From Alisma plantago-aquatica (taxonomy: Eukaryota > Streptophyta > Magnoliopsida > Alismatales > Alismataceae): 64,000 nucleotides of DNA. Location: contig OY856413.1 in assembly GCA_963693085.1 (NCBI GenBank), positions 746,143,056-746,207,055 of the forward strand, written 5' to 3'. The notes beneath the pieces are model-generated. The model made no database searches and had not been told where the DNA came from. It saw only the letters and a program-made list of their open reading frames with translations. The stretch's first letter is position 1. Each line of letters opens with the position of its first letter. The position numbers and the translations under genes are program-made. This document shows, piece by piece, positions 11,901 to 24,420 of the stretch.

Positions 11901-12414
11901 ACTCCGCTGGTTTGCACCCTTTTTAGGTGGTCGAGCTTGTCATGGTGGTGGTCGCGGGGTTGCGGCCGAGCAGCGAGAAGATCAGTAGAAGGCAAGCTTT
12001 GGAGATGCTGCTGTTTTGGATGTTTTTTTGTAGAGTCTAGAGTCATCCCTGTACTCTCAGGTCCTTGGTGGTGTTTTGACGTTGTTTTACGATGTACGAC
12101 CGATGACGTTTGTATATCCTGTTGTTGGCCGGATGTGGTCCTTTACATGTATGATCAGGTGGTGAACTCATGGCTATGACAGGACAGTTGTTGCTCTAAG
12201 CTGTGGACATATATCTAGGCTTGTGTGAATATATATATAACATGTTTTCTTGCAGGATATGAACTGGAATATAATATGTTTCTCAGTTTATCAGTTTTCC
12301 ACAATCGGTTTTAATTAACCTGTGTTTTTGTTAACTGTGGTTATGGTGATTTCTGCATGTTTTCGCGTAACACCTCGTTATTTGTGTGATAATGGGATGT
12401 GTTGCCACAAGTTT

Positions 12415-12426
12415 TGGTATCAGAGC
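12415..12426 (+). other. Primer binding site (tRNA-iMet) of copy 1
   Basis: TGGTATCAGAGC starts five bases after the 5' LTR and is complementary to the 3' end of plant initiator tRNA-Met. Confidence 0.92.
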
Positions 12427-12535
12427 TTTAGGTTCACTGAGTCTACAGGGATCTAGGACTAGGTTGTGTTTGTTCTTATGTGTTTTCCAGATTTTCTCAT
12501 AGAAATCTTTTGCCCTCAGCGGAAGAAAAGCCAAG

Positions 12536-13774
12536 ATGTCTGGAAACCATGAAGAACATGCCCCTGAGCTTAGTGATGATGCATCTGTTGATGGAGCAGA
12601 AGGACAGGCACATGAAGATCGGGTGCCTGAGGTTCCCCAACCTGACCCAGCCATTCTTGAACATCCTGCCTACCAACAACTGATGGGGCAGATGATGGCT
12701 ACGATGAATTTCATGGTTGAGCGATTACCAGTGCCTCCTCTGCGAGCACATGTTCCCCATGGAGATGCATCGGGTATTGGGAAGACCTTCGAGCGGCTTC
12801 GCCGAGTCGGAGCTTCGGAATATGCTGGAACGGCTGATCCAGCGGATGCGGATCTGTGGTTGACAAGTCTTGAGAAGGCTTTCCGGATCCTCGACATCCC
12901 CGAAGCAGACAAAGTAAAGCATGTTGTCTACCTTCTGAAAGGTGGTGTTGGTCACTGGTGGACCATCGAGGAAGAGAAGCGGCCTGGTGAGGTGATCTGT
13001 TGGGAAGTGTTTCGACGTGAGTTCGTCACAAGATACTTTCCCAAGACGTATCTGGATGAGAAGATCTGTCAGTTCGAGAGTTTGTGACAAGGAACGATGA
13101 ATATCACCGAGTATGAAGCCAAGTTTATGGATCTGTTGAGGTTTTGTCCTCACATGGCGACGACAGATGAGGAACGGATCAGGCGTTTCGAGAAGGGTCT
13201 AAGTGCTGAGCTGACGACACCAGTTTCTGCGTTGGAGAACCGAGAATGGTTTGCTATGTTTGTGGAATCTGTTCGAAGGATTGAACGTTCTGTAAGGGAG
13301 AAGAGAGAGTCTATAGCTAATAAGAGACCTGCTCAGTTCCAGAGTCAAAGGTTTGGTGGCTTCAAGAAGCCCAGGTTTTCGGCACCGACAGCGATGAGAG
13401 GTTCTGGTAGGCCATCTCAGTGGTCCGTGAGTAGAGGAAGGGGCTATGTTTCTTCACCATCTAAGGCACAAAGTTCGACTTCTGTAGTAGTGACAGGGCC
13501 ACCTAGGCCTCGAGATGATGTTAGGACATGCTATGCCTATGGTCAGACAGGACATATCAGGTCAAGTTGTCCCTACAAGGATGATGAAGTGACGCAGCAG
13601 TCGAGACAGAACCTTCAGGGGTCTGAGAGACCACAACCCAGTGGTAGCAGAGGATGAGGACGCGGTCAAGAGTCTCAGGCTGGATCGTCTGCTCAAGGAA
13701 GCAGAGGTCGTGGACAGCAAGCAACGACTCGATTCTATGCTATGAATCAGCCGGAGGCGGTAGTCAACCCGTGA
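12536..13774 (+). pseudogene. gag: gag pseudogene of copy 1
   Basis: It starts at the ATG of MSGNHEEHAPEL, the first ATG in frame after the leader; the same start is seen in copy 2 and as a relic in element B. The capsid-type region includes the plant gag signature around WWTIEEEKRPGEV and TYLDEK. A basic stretch and a single zinc knuckle follow at 13529-13570. The knuckle reads C-x2-Y-x4-H-x4-C, so its second cysteine is lost. In-frame TGA stops lie at 13085, 13655 and 13772; the last two mark the gag/protease border and are also present in copy 2. Gag would form the virus-like particle. There is no frameshift, and the frame continues directly into pol. Confidence 0.9.
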
Positions 13775-16700
13775 GTAGTGACAGGTCAGATGAAGTTATT
13801 TCATTCCGATATGTCTTCTTCTTGCTTTATATCTGTTCTGGTTGACCCGGGTGCTACACACTCTTTTATCGCCTATAGTATGCTTGAGAACTGTCGCTTA
13901 CCTGTTAGTTGTAAGAAGGATAGCTTGTTGTTAGAAACCCCTCTTGATGGTTCCTCTTTGCTTCTAGAAGAGTGTCCATCTTGTGTCTTGTCTTTCTCGG
14001 GACACCACATTCAAGTGGACCTCATACCACTTGATATGCATGGTTTCGATGTCATCCTTGGGATGTATACCTTAGAGAGGTATAAGGTTGTTTTGGATTG
14101 TGGTTCCAAGCAGGCAGTGTTTGATGTTGCTGGAGAGAAATGGATCTTCCAAGGAGATAGGAAGATTCTTCCGACGTGCTTAGTATCAGCTATGGTGGCA
14201 GATAAGTTGTTACGACAAGGATGTGAGGCGTTCTTAGCTCACGTAGTGGATACCGTAGTGGATTCCAAGGCAAAGGGTCCTAGCCTTGAGGAGGTGTCAG
14301 TTGTTCGTGAGTTCGCAGACATGTTCCCTGAGGAGTTTCCTGGTGTTCCTCCACCCCGAGAGATTGATTTTGAGATCAATCTGGTTCTAGGAACATAGCC
14401 AGCGGCACAGACACCTTACAGAATGGCTCCATTAGAGATGGCAGAGTTGAAGAAACAGTTGCAAGAGTTCCTGGATAAAGGTTTTATCCGACCAAGTACG
14501 TCACCTTGGGGAGATCCAATGCTGTTTGTCAAGAAGAAGGATGGTTCGATGCAGTTGTGTATAGACTACCGGCAATTGAACAAAGTCACGATCAAGAACA
14601 AGTACCCGTTGCCGAGGATAGATGACCTGTTCGATCAGTTGTGTGGTGCTACAGTGTTCTCAAAGATCGATCTACCGTCCGGATATCATCAGTTGAGAAT
14701 AAAGGCGGATGACATACCAATGTCAGCTTTCAGGACAAGGTATGGTCATTATGAGTTTGTGGTTATGCCATTTGGGTTAACCAATGCACCTGCAGCTTTC
14801 ATGGACCTGATGAACAGAGTGTTTCGTCCGTTCTTAGATCAGTTTGTTGTAGTCTTTATAGATGATATCTTGATCTATAGTCGGGATAGGCTAGAGCATG
14901 AGCAACATCTTCGTCAAGCGTTGACTCTCCTTCGCCAACATCAGTTGTATGCCAAGTTCAGTAAATGTGAGTTCTGGCTGGATGAAGTGACTTTCTTGGG
15001 TCATGTGATATCTGCTGAAGGAGTCAAGGTAGATCCGAAGAAGGTGGAATCTGTTGCAGATTGGGAACAACCGAAGATGCCGACAGAAGTTTGTAATTTC
15101 CTTGGTCTAGCAGGATACTACTGGAGGTTTATCAAGGACTTTAGTACGATCGCGTTACCGATGACGAAGTTGACCAGGAAGGATGTACCTTTTGTTTGGG
15201 ATGATCGATGTCAGCAAGCTTTCCAGATGTTGAAGGAGAAGCTGACCAGTGCTCCAGTGTTGATCTTGCAAGAGCCTGGGAAAGGCTATGTTGTTTTCTG
15301 TGATGCTTCCAAGAAAGGTTTAGGTTGCGTGTTGATGCAGGAAGATCATGTGGTTTCTTTTGCCTCGCGACAACTCAAGAAGCATGAGGAGAACTATTCG
15401 ACTCATGATTTGGAGCTGGCAGCAGTGGTTCATGCGTTAAAGATTTGGAGACACTATCTGTATGGGGAAGTGTGTCAGATCTTTACAGATCATAAGAATC
15501 TGAAGTACATCTTCACGCAACACGAGTTGAACATGCGAAAATGGCGATGGATGGAGTTGATCAACGACTACGACTGCACTATCAAGTATCATCCTGGTAA
15601 GGAGAACGTGGTAGCTGATGCGCTTAGCAGAAAGTCTTCTTTTCCCTCCAAGAAGGCACAGTTGAGTTCCCTGGTTTGCCATAGGTGGGATATGTTTGTT
15701 TCTCTGTGACAGATGAATGTGTAGATGGAAGTTTGTTTGTTATCTGGTCTCTTCACACAGATGCAAGTCAAACCTATGTTGAGGCAGCAGATCAAGGATG
15801 CACAACAGACATACGATATGGTACAGTTGATCAAATCAGAGTTCGGCAGCGACAAGCGTGATGGGTTTCATGAGTCCAAGGATGGACTAGTTTGCTATCG
15901 TGATAGGATGGTGGTTCTAGATGCTGATGATCTGAGGAAGTTGGTGCTTGAGGAAGCACACACGTCGATGTATGCCATGCATCCATGTGTCACCAAGATG
16001 TATCATAGTCTAAAGGACTTGTATTGGTGGCCCAGTTTGAAGAGAGATGTAGCTGAGTACGTGGCAAGATATGCGGTATGTCAGCAAGTGAAGGTTGAAC
16101 ATCAGAAGCCGGCAGGTACGTTGCAACCTTTGCCGATACCGCAGTGGAAATGGGATCACATAACCATGGATTTCGTAGTTGGTCTACCCAAGACAACTAG
16201 GAATCATGATTCCATTTGGGTGATAGTGGACAGATTGATGAAGTCTACCCATTTTCTGCCCGTGAAGATGACATACACAGCTGAGAAGCTCGCTTGAGTA
16301 TATGTGGATGAGATAGTTTGTTTGCATGGTGTGCCAGCAACGATCGTTTCTGACAGAGGTCCTCAGTTTATGAGTCATTTTTGGGAACAGTTGCACAAAG
16401 TGTTGGGAACGCAGTTGAGGTTCAGTACAGCCTTTTACCCGCAGACAGATGGACAGTCTGAAAGGACTATTCAGATTGTGGAAGACCTCCTTCGAGCTTG
16501 TGTTTTACAGTTCCTAGGTAGCTGGGATGTACATCTGAGTTTGATAGAGTTTGCGTATAACAACAGTTACCAACGAAGCATCGACATGGCTCCTTATGAA
16601 GCTCTGTATGGAAGGAAGTGCAGATCTCCTTTGTGTTGATACGAGTCTGGTGAATATCATCTTTTGGGTCCTGAGCTAGTTCAGCAAATGACAGATAAGA

Positions 16701-17230
16701 TAAAAGTGATACAACAACAGTTGAAAGTAGCACATGACAGGCAGAAGTCTTATGCAGACAATCGCCGATGACCGTTGGAGTTCCAGGTAGGAGACAAGGT
16801 ATATCTTAAGGTCTCGCCTTGGAAGGGTGTGCTAAGGTTTGGACAGAAGGGTAAGTTGGCACCCAGGTATATGGGGCCTTACCCAGTTACAACTCGTGTT
16901 GGGAAGGTAGCTTATGAGATAGAGTTGCCTCCAGAGTTGCATAGGTTGCATCCAGTTTTCCATGTCAGTATGCTAAAGAAAAGTCATCCAGATTCAGGTA
17001 CAGTGATACAGCCAGTTGAGGTTGAGCTTGATGCAGATGTGACCTACGAGGAAGGTCCTGTGGCGATTCTTGACAGAAGGATCAAGAAGCTGAAAAGGAA
17101 GGATCTGGTTCTTGTGAAAGTTCTTTGGCAGCGCCGTGGCGTCGAGGAAGCCACGTGGGAGCTTGAGGAAGAGATGAGGAGGAAGTATCCCTCACTTTTC
17201 TCTTTGGATTTCGGGGACGAAATCCCTTAA
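13775..17230 (+). pseudogene. pol: pol pseudogene of copy 1 (PR-RT-RH-IN-chromodomain)
   Basis: It is in the same frame as gag. Protease: DPGATHSF, catalytic Asp codon at 13844. Reverse transcriptase: about 14440-15080, with YRQLNKVT and the catalytic pair in FIDDIL at 14861-14866. RNase H: about 15250-15640, with FCDAS (Asp at 15302), LELAA and FTDHK. Integrase: a zinc region at 15957-16090 that has lost one cysteine (RYAVC), then the D, D, E codons at 16169, 16352 and 16460. A chromodomain follows at about 17030-17200 (AILDR...LVKVLW...EEATWELE), ending FGDEIP. Stops lie at 14396, 15707, 15722, 16295, 16637 and 16769. Chromodomains of this kind target integration to heterochromatin. The enzyme set is complete in order but cannot be made as one protein. 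Confidence 0.93.
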
Positions 17231-17242
17231 AGGGGGTTAGAT
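17213..17242 (+). other. Polypurine tract region of copy 1
   Basis: The end of pol (GGACGAAATCCC) runs into AAAGGGGGTTAGAT directly before the 3' LTR, the usual plus-strand primer position. Confidence 0.8.
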
Positions 17243-20200
17243 TGTAAGGACCCTGACCTGCGTTTTGGGCTTACCTTGTTTGCTTTACCTAACCTTGATG
17301 GTTTGATGTTTGCTAATCACCTTTAGTGGTGATTAGGGTTCGGTTGTGCTTTGTTGAGAGTTGGAGGTGCTACGTGCAAATAAACCAAGTTTAGGGTTTT
17401 GTGTGCAAGTTTGCCACCTTGAGAGGTGTTCTTCTCTCTCTTTGCTTCCTCTAGGGTTGAGAGGAAGGCTTGGGCTTGTTGCTTGAGTTCTTTGGGCCTT
17501 TGTTGAGCTCGTTTGGGACTTGGAGTTCCTTGTTTGGGCTTGCTTGGGCCTTGTGTCAGCCAAGTAGAGCTTGTGTCGGTCTAGAGAGGAGGTGTGTCAC
17601 CCTAGAGTGAGCTTGGTGTGTCGCCCATGAAGCTTGGTCCAACCTTGACCACGTTTGGAGGACACATGGTGCACATCTTGGACAAGTGTCTTATGGCTTG
17701 CAAGAGTGGTGGCTTGAGTTTGTGGACAAGTGTTCCTTGGGTGGACGACACCTAGCATGGAACAAGCTTGGTTTCTCCTCCCTTCTCTTCTATATAGGTG
17801 GTCCCTTCCTTAGCTTGAGGACCCTTTTAGTTCCTCTCCTTCTTGTGCACGACACACTCTCTCTTTCCCTTGGTTGGTGGCCGACACACCCTTGAAGAAG
17901 GAGCTTGGAGGTCGACACACCCTTGGAGAAGAAGAGTGGAGGCCGATACACCCCCCCTGGAGGAGCTTTGGTGGCCGAAAACCCTTGGACCTCAAAGTAC
18001 ATCTTCTTCCTTGGAGCTTAAGGCGGGTTGCATGACTCTAACCCTAACTACTCTACCGTCTTTTTATATATATATTGTTTTGATCTTGCCCTTGCACGTT
18101 AGTAGTTGGTTCTTGTTTAGCTTGCATGTTGGCCGATCCTTGAGATCTAGGGTTTAGGGAACAATACTCCTTTCTCCCCTTGGTCTAGATGAGTGAGCTT
18201 GGGTCCTAGTGTCATGAGAAATACCCCTCCTTCCTAACCGATTGAGGTGAGTTTGTGACCTAGTGGCTCGAGCAATACCCTCATCTCACCTTGGGCAAGA
18301 TGGTGAGCTCATTTAGATGACCTTGAGTTACACCTTGGTCGCGATGTGCTTGGGGAGGTGCTGCCCGACAGCCCTTGCCCTAGTTTACCCTTGCACGGTT
18401 TGAGTGGGCAAAACTTTTCTCTTGTTCCTTGGGCGGGTGAGTAACCTGACCCTCCACGCCTTATGCCCACACTGCCCGGCAGGCTACTCGCCTGATGGGG
18501 CTGCTCACCCGACATACTCAGCTCTGCTCACTCACCTCACAAGTCTGCTCGCCCGATACCTGGCTCGCCTGGCACTAGTTGTGTCGCCCGACACCAAGCT
18601 TGCTAACCCGGTACCCATGTCACCCGATACATACCTACACGCTTGAGTAACTCGCCTGGCTTTCCCTTGCATGCCCGTAGTACTCTGCTCGCTCGATATG
18701 TGTACCTTGCACGCCCGATATCAACCTACTCGCTCAGTTTCATCTTGCACGCCTTAGTTAAACCGTGCACGCCCAGTTAGCACCCTGTCTCACCCGATGT
18801 ACCTGCTCACCCGGACACCCTGCACGCCTGCTAGGGCTGCACGCCCGATAGGGGTTAGATAGGAAATGGGTTCTGCCCGGGGTGATCTTTAGTGAAGGTT
18901 TTGGGTATCTCTTGAAAGGGCATGATATGTTATGGAAAAGTGATATGTCAAGCTATGCTTTTATGGTGACTCTTTGCCTAATAATGATATTTATGTTTTT
19001 ATGGCTAAACACATGCGTATGAATGTAACTACTCTATCTCTTTAATGCCAACGTAATCTTGAGCATGCATTAGGGTTTCTTGATAATGTGCTTACATGTG
19101 TGACCTTAAGATGAGGCACGAATATAATTATTGTTGTCACTTTGTACTGGCAAGATACTTAACCCTAATTGTCACCTTATGGTAATAATAATAGTTTCTT
19201 GATTATTCATATGGTTATTGAATGATGCTAACCATGCAGGTAATGCTTAGCCAAATGAAAGGCTATGAGAAATGGTTAATGAGAACACTGTGATGACAGG
19301 TGTATTATGAATGATGTTCCATAATGATGTTGAAAGCCTTGAGAGGCTATGGCACTATGTGATGAGGGATTGAGATCCCATGATATGTGATGATCTTTGA
19401 GATGGATCTAGATGGTTGGCAAGAGGCCAAGTGATAACATGGGATGTGAGATCCTTGTGAGGGATCAGTGTGATGTAAATTGTAGAAAATGCATAATGTT
19501 GAGTTTATGTTGTTTACTTTCTGTTATATCTTGCATGTTATACAACTTGGTTGAATCTTGCAACCCATCTAAAAGATACTAATTAATCATAGTAGAATCT
19601 ATCATGTAGTCTGCCCTGGCCATAGATTCATCACCAGTCAGGATAGGGTGATGATGAAATGGGTTCTCCTGCGGGTCAACCCCGAGTGCATATTTTTGAA
19701 TATGTGAGGTTTCTCCTAGCCTAAAATAGAGAGGTGAAATGAGTGCAGCTGTGGTTGCAGACTCGGATATGTGATGAGCATGGTGAACATGGCCCATGAC
19801 TCCAGATATGTGATATGTTGAGCATGAATGTGTTCATGGCTCCGAGCACGGTGTTTAGACCAGTGGCTCAGTTTCTAGCGCCGTGACCTGTACTGAGGTG
19901 GGCTAGGTAGAGGGTAGCCTGAGGAGCTGACCCTATGGCTATGACCACTTCAGCATGAGACTGCGGTCCTGCTTATGTTATACTCATGTACTGACCATGA
20001 GGCGGAGAAGGTCGTGGAGTCTGGCTCTTCCATTGACCTTGTATGGCACCGGCTAAGGGCTTCGCAGCCGAAGGTTGGATTTGAACGGTACAGTTCATCT
20101 CCTCAGGGCATAATAAAACGTAATCCAGCCGTTTAGTATATACTGCTTAAGACAAATGCGAAACATTGGTTGAGGCCTTGTTTGTGTAGTTAACTGTAAT

Positions 20201-20773
20201 TATCTTGCAGTTACTGTACATTACTCCTATGTGGTGAGTTTCCTATATATTTCTTATTTTGTCAATCATGTTCCATTAGGAAATATGTCGGTACAGCTGG
20301 TAAGTCTGATGGAGGATGGCTTGTTTTTCATAAATTGCTTCTGTTATATTCCTTATCAGTAATCTACTGTTTAAGCTCTATCTTATCTGAGGTTTTGTAG
20401 TTTTGGCGCGGAGTTATGCCTCCCACTGGGACAATGTTCAATTGTCTCACTCTGCTGGTTTGCACCCTTTTTAGGTGGTCGAGCTTGTCGTGGTGGTGGT
20501 CGCGGGGTTGCGGCCGAGCAGCGAGAAGATCAGTAGAAGGCAAGCTTTGGAGATGATGATGTTTTGGATGTTTTGTTGTAGAGTCTAGAGTCATCCCTGT
20601 ACTCTCAGGTCATTGGTGGTGTTTTGATGTTGTTTTACGATGTACGACCGATGACGTTTGTATATCCTGCTGTTGGTCGGATGTGGGCCTTTACATGTAT
20701 GATCAGGTGGTGAACTCATGGCTATGACAGGACAACTGTTGCTCTAAGCTGTGGACATATATCCAGGCTTGTG

Positions 20774-20820
<47 letters not shown>

Positions 20821-20989
20821 CATGTTTTCTTGTAGGATATGGAGTGGAATATAATATGTTTCTCAGTTTATCAGTTTTCCGCAATCGGTTTTAATTAACC
20901 CGTGTTTTTGTTAACTGTGGTTATGGTGATTTCTGCACGTTTTCACGTAACACCTCGTTATATGTGTGATAATGGGATGTGTTGCCACA
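17243..20989 (+). repeat. 3' LTR of copy 1
   Basis: It matches 8690-12409 from TGTAAGGACC to GCCACA. Length differences come mainly from a shorter C-tract (7 C at 17951-17957 against 12 in the 5' LTR) and a much longer AT microsatellite at 20777-20819. Confidence 0.95.
20777..20819. repeat. (AT)n microsatellite, about 21 units
   Basis: The same place in the 5' LTR (12229-12239) has only five or six units. The array therefore expanded in one LTR after insertion. Confidence 0.93.
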
Positions 20990-20994
20990 CATAT
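20990..20994. repeat. Target-site duplication of copy 1 (right)
   Basis: CATAT just after the LTR end CCACA; identical to 8685-8689. Confidence 0.9.
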
Positions 20995-21099
20995 GATATG
21001 ACATGTACCATACACCCTAGCCTCATGGTTGCAATTTAATATTCATCATTACTAATAGGATCTAGGTGTTTAGAATGAAGAGATGGAAAATATCCACCC

Positions 21100-22440
21100 T
21101 CCTCCAAGAACTCATGACTTTTAGGGATTGATAATATAATGTATTAAAAAATATTTAAAAGAACCCATGATATCAAAATCTTTAATAGTGCTTATTCAAG
21201 TGTATTTTAATACCCTAAAACCCTAGAGGGTTATCTTTGGTGATATTTAAAGTACATGTCTTATATTCAAAAGAATACTAGTTCTAGTAACCACTCTATG
21301 GTTATGTTTATGAAAGTAAGTTATGTAATATTGATGAAAGGATAGTTAACTGAAATGTTTTATTTATTAAGAGATGTTTATCTTTATAGAGTAGTTTTGT
21401 GATTACTTATGATTTGACCAAATATACAAATTAATTGATAAGTGGGTCATGCGATATGTCTAAGTTTAAGTGATCATATGACCATCTTAACTGTACTAAA
21501 ACCACCAATTATTTGAAGTTATGAGATGAAATTAACATTCAAGAAAGACAATTGTGTCATTTATCCTTATATTTTATATTCATAGTTAATATGTGGAGTC
21601 TAATGATGTTTTGAGAAATTTTGAGGTGTTTGGATGTTTTACTTTAGAAGATGCTTAGAGCAAGATATTATATGAGTAATTAGTTTACAATTCAAACCCC
21701 AATAAGTTGATCCTAGATATGTTCGGTAGTTATCTTTAGTGATGATAAATCTCAAATTAATATTTTTCACTTTTTGATTATCCAATTTAAAGTCATATAA
21801 CTTTGTCAATAATTCAAAATATTTAAATTAAAATAATAATGAGTGAATTTTTAGGTCCTATATATTAGATAAATTATATCAAGTGAATGGTAGACTTATA
21901 TGTCAAGCATCATAGGAAACCTTTATATCTACCAAGCATGACATATTTGAGTTAAGGGGTAGAAAATTGGTCGTTGTAGGTTCTTGTGACCATTTTTGGG
22001 TTGGTTGGATTGCCATGATCCCATGGGTAGTTTTCCCCTGATAGTTTTCAACTAGTGTCAAGGTCAGGAAGAACACCCCTTCTCTTTTCTTATTCTGAAT
22101 CACCATCATTGCAAAGAGGGGAAAGATGGAGGATTTACCCTACCATGACCAAGTAGGAAACCAGTTGGCTTCTGAGTTGTTTGGGGATTGATAATAGTAG
22201 GATGAAGTTGACCTTGAAATCCTTATAGTGTTATTGAGATAAGGAGGTTTGTATGCATTTTTATTGGAACTGTTGGTAAATAATATTTTCAAATTCCAAA
22301 CTTGTATTACGTGGGATGGCGTCGAGTCCACTTCCTCAGGGTCTTGAGCACCCTAATAAAAAGGACCAATCAATTAGGATGAATGAAGAGGTTGACGCAC
22401 AAACAAGTTCAAGACCTAGTGAGGTGCCATCAATGGAATA
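21100..22440 (+). repeat. Left terminal repeat of a decayed Ty3-type element
   Basis: It aligns in direct orientation, with many substitutions, to 26744-28105. Shared blocks include TATTTATTAAGAGAT, GATAAGTGGGT, ACCATTTTTGGGT and CCACTTCCT. Borders are approximate. I read the pair as old LTRs; the next entries give the reason. Confidence 0.55.
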
Positions 22441-24013
22441 CAATGAGTCTTGTCTAGTGTTCCACATTATGCTATATTATATTTTTTGTTGTTGAAATTT
22501 ATTTGAAAATAATGTGCAACATACTCAATGTAAATTATATCATTTTAAAAGTTATTAGATTATTTCAATGAAAAGAATACTATTTGTGGAAATTTTCAGA
22601 GTGTAATTCCAATGATCATGCTTGTGTGTTGTTAGATATTAATTGCACTTGGTGGTAGCTACAAAGCTGGTACTAAAGCAATAATATATATGACCAATAG
22701 AAAATATTCTCATGGTTGTGTAGTCTTCACCTCTTATATGAGTCCTATGGCTATGGAAGATTAGACTAAGGATTAGTCGTAATATTCTCTTAAAGATAGA
22801 GGTGCATAATACCACAATTCTAAGCTTTGAGAAATCATGATTCTTTTATAATATAAGCTATCCTAGTCCAAAGGTTCAATATGCCCTAGATTAAAAATAT
22901 ATCTTTGGAGTAAGGTAACTAATAATAAATCATGTAGGATGAAGTCTTCAATGAGTTTTAGTGAGGATAAGTGATGATGAATGAGTTGATGATATCCACA
23001 AAAAATGGCTTAACGATAAATCCTCATCTTTGATACATGGCTACCTTTTTTTATATATAATTGTATATTTAAGTGTATTGAATGATGTTTTGGCAAATTT
23101 TATGATGATTATTTCATATTTGTTGTGATTCACAATTATAAGAAAAAAATATACCGAGCAAAAAAAAACAATTAGAAAAAAATATGTTTTGTTATAAATA
23201 CTATATTATAAATGTATTCGGATTTTCTTTAAGTTTTAAATTCTCAACATCTTTTGAAAGTAGGAATATAAAAAATATTTCATCATGGTTCAAGTTTCCA
23301 AAATCTAAGTTGTTACGTCTATAATGCAAGATGCATAAAGGGACAAGCAACTTTAGTTTCAAATGTCGATTTGTTATGGGTAATGGGTGATGACTCCATA
23401 GCTCATAGAATATCTTATTTCTTTCTCAACAGTTTGTGGTATGGGCATAGATAAACTAGGAGCCTTAGACAATTCATTTGGAGCCACATGATATAATTAT
23501 GATACTATACTTTCTTCTGGTGCCTATGGCATGGAATACATGTACTAGGGGATGTTGGAGATGAGTAAATGCATTATACATCTAGATACACATAGTTGTC
23601 AGTATGTGTTAATTGATGAAATAAAGTGTCATTGCTAGGAGAATGTCCTTGTGGTCCCTTGTACATGTTGGTACAAGAACTATGTTTAAGTCCACAAAGC
23701 CATAATTGATATTAATTATTTGGAATAATGAACGAAATGATCTTCTTAGAGTAATAAAGTGCATCGGGATACCTTAATACATAATACTAAGGCTTTGTAA
23801 TTTACATGTTATGATAATGAACATTCAGAATAAATGAGTATATGTGCATTTGATTAAAAAATCTATTCTAATGCATTTTTATGAAGTTTAAGATGGTCTA
23901 ATGTAGCAAGCATCTTCATCATGATTCACTGTAATAAATGGTTATGCGGGTAAAAATGATACAATTTAAGTAATCAAGAAAATTATATATAGGACTATAT
24001 CCTAAGTATCAGA

Positions 24014-24420
24014 TATTGACCCATACATAGGTACATGGTCTTGTATATGTTGATGACATATGACAAGGACACAACAACTTTCAATTGTTGACCCATATGT
24101 AGGGACACGGTCATGTAGTTGTTGACAAAATATAGTGAGGACATAGAAACTTTCAAATGTTTATTCACATGTTGAGACATGGGTTGTAGTTGTTGACAAG
24201 ATATAGTGAGGATTTATTAACTTTCATCTTTTAGCCCATATGTAACGATATAGTCTCTACGTATTGATAAAATATGTTGAGAACATATATACTTTTAGTT
24301 ATTGACCCATTCATAGACACACATCCTTGTTTTCGTTCATGACATAGGTGAGGACATGGAAACTTTCTATTGTTGACTTATGTAGTAGGACTCTATCTTT
24401 GTAGCAATCTATATCATGCA
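24014..24420 (+). repeat. About 74-bp tandem repeat, ~5.5 copies
   Basis: Units begin near 24014, 24088, 24164, 24229, 24302 and 24376. The core is TTGACCCATA, then an ACATGGTC-like block, TTGTTGACA and GAGGACA...AACTTTCA. One unit is about 10 bp short. Divergence between units shows the array is old. Confidence 0.75.

Larger units (their letters stand above)
8690..12409 (+). repeat. 5' LTR of copy 1
   Basis: It runs from TGTAAGGACC to GTTGCCACA and matches 17243-20989 throughout. U3 is short (about 550 bp to the TATA box) and the transcribed R/U5 part is about 3.1 kb. Notable contents are a C-tract at 9398-9409, degenerate tandem repeats at 9318-9445 and 9930-10310, and a conserved stem-loop at 11880-11900. 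Confidence 0.95.
8690..20989 (+). mobile_element. Complete Ty3/gypsy chromovirus, Tekay/Del type ('copy 1')
   Basis: This 12.3-kb element is bounded by TG...CA LTRs of 3720 and 3747 bp and flanked by the 5-bp duplication CATAT. It has a tRNA-iMet primer binding site, gag, protease, reverse transcriptase, RNase H, integrase, a chromodomain and a polypurine tract in the order of plant chromoviruses. Very long LTRs plus a C-terminal chromodomain point to the Tekay/Del lineage, a clade call made from memory of domain features rather than a tree. It is dead: nine stop codons interrupt gag-pol, although there is no frameshift. The LTRs look alike at most positions by eye, so insertion was fairly recent relative to the decayed element next door. 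Confidence 0.93.
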
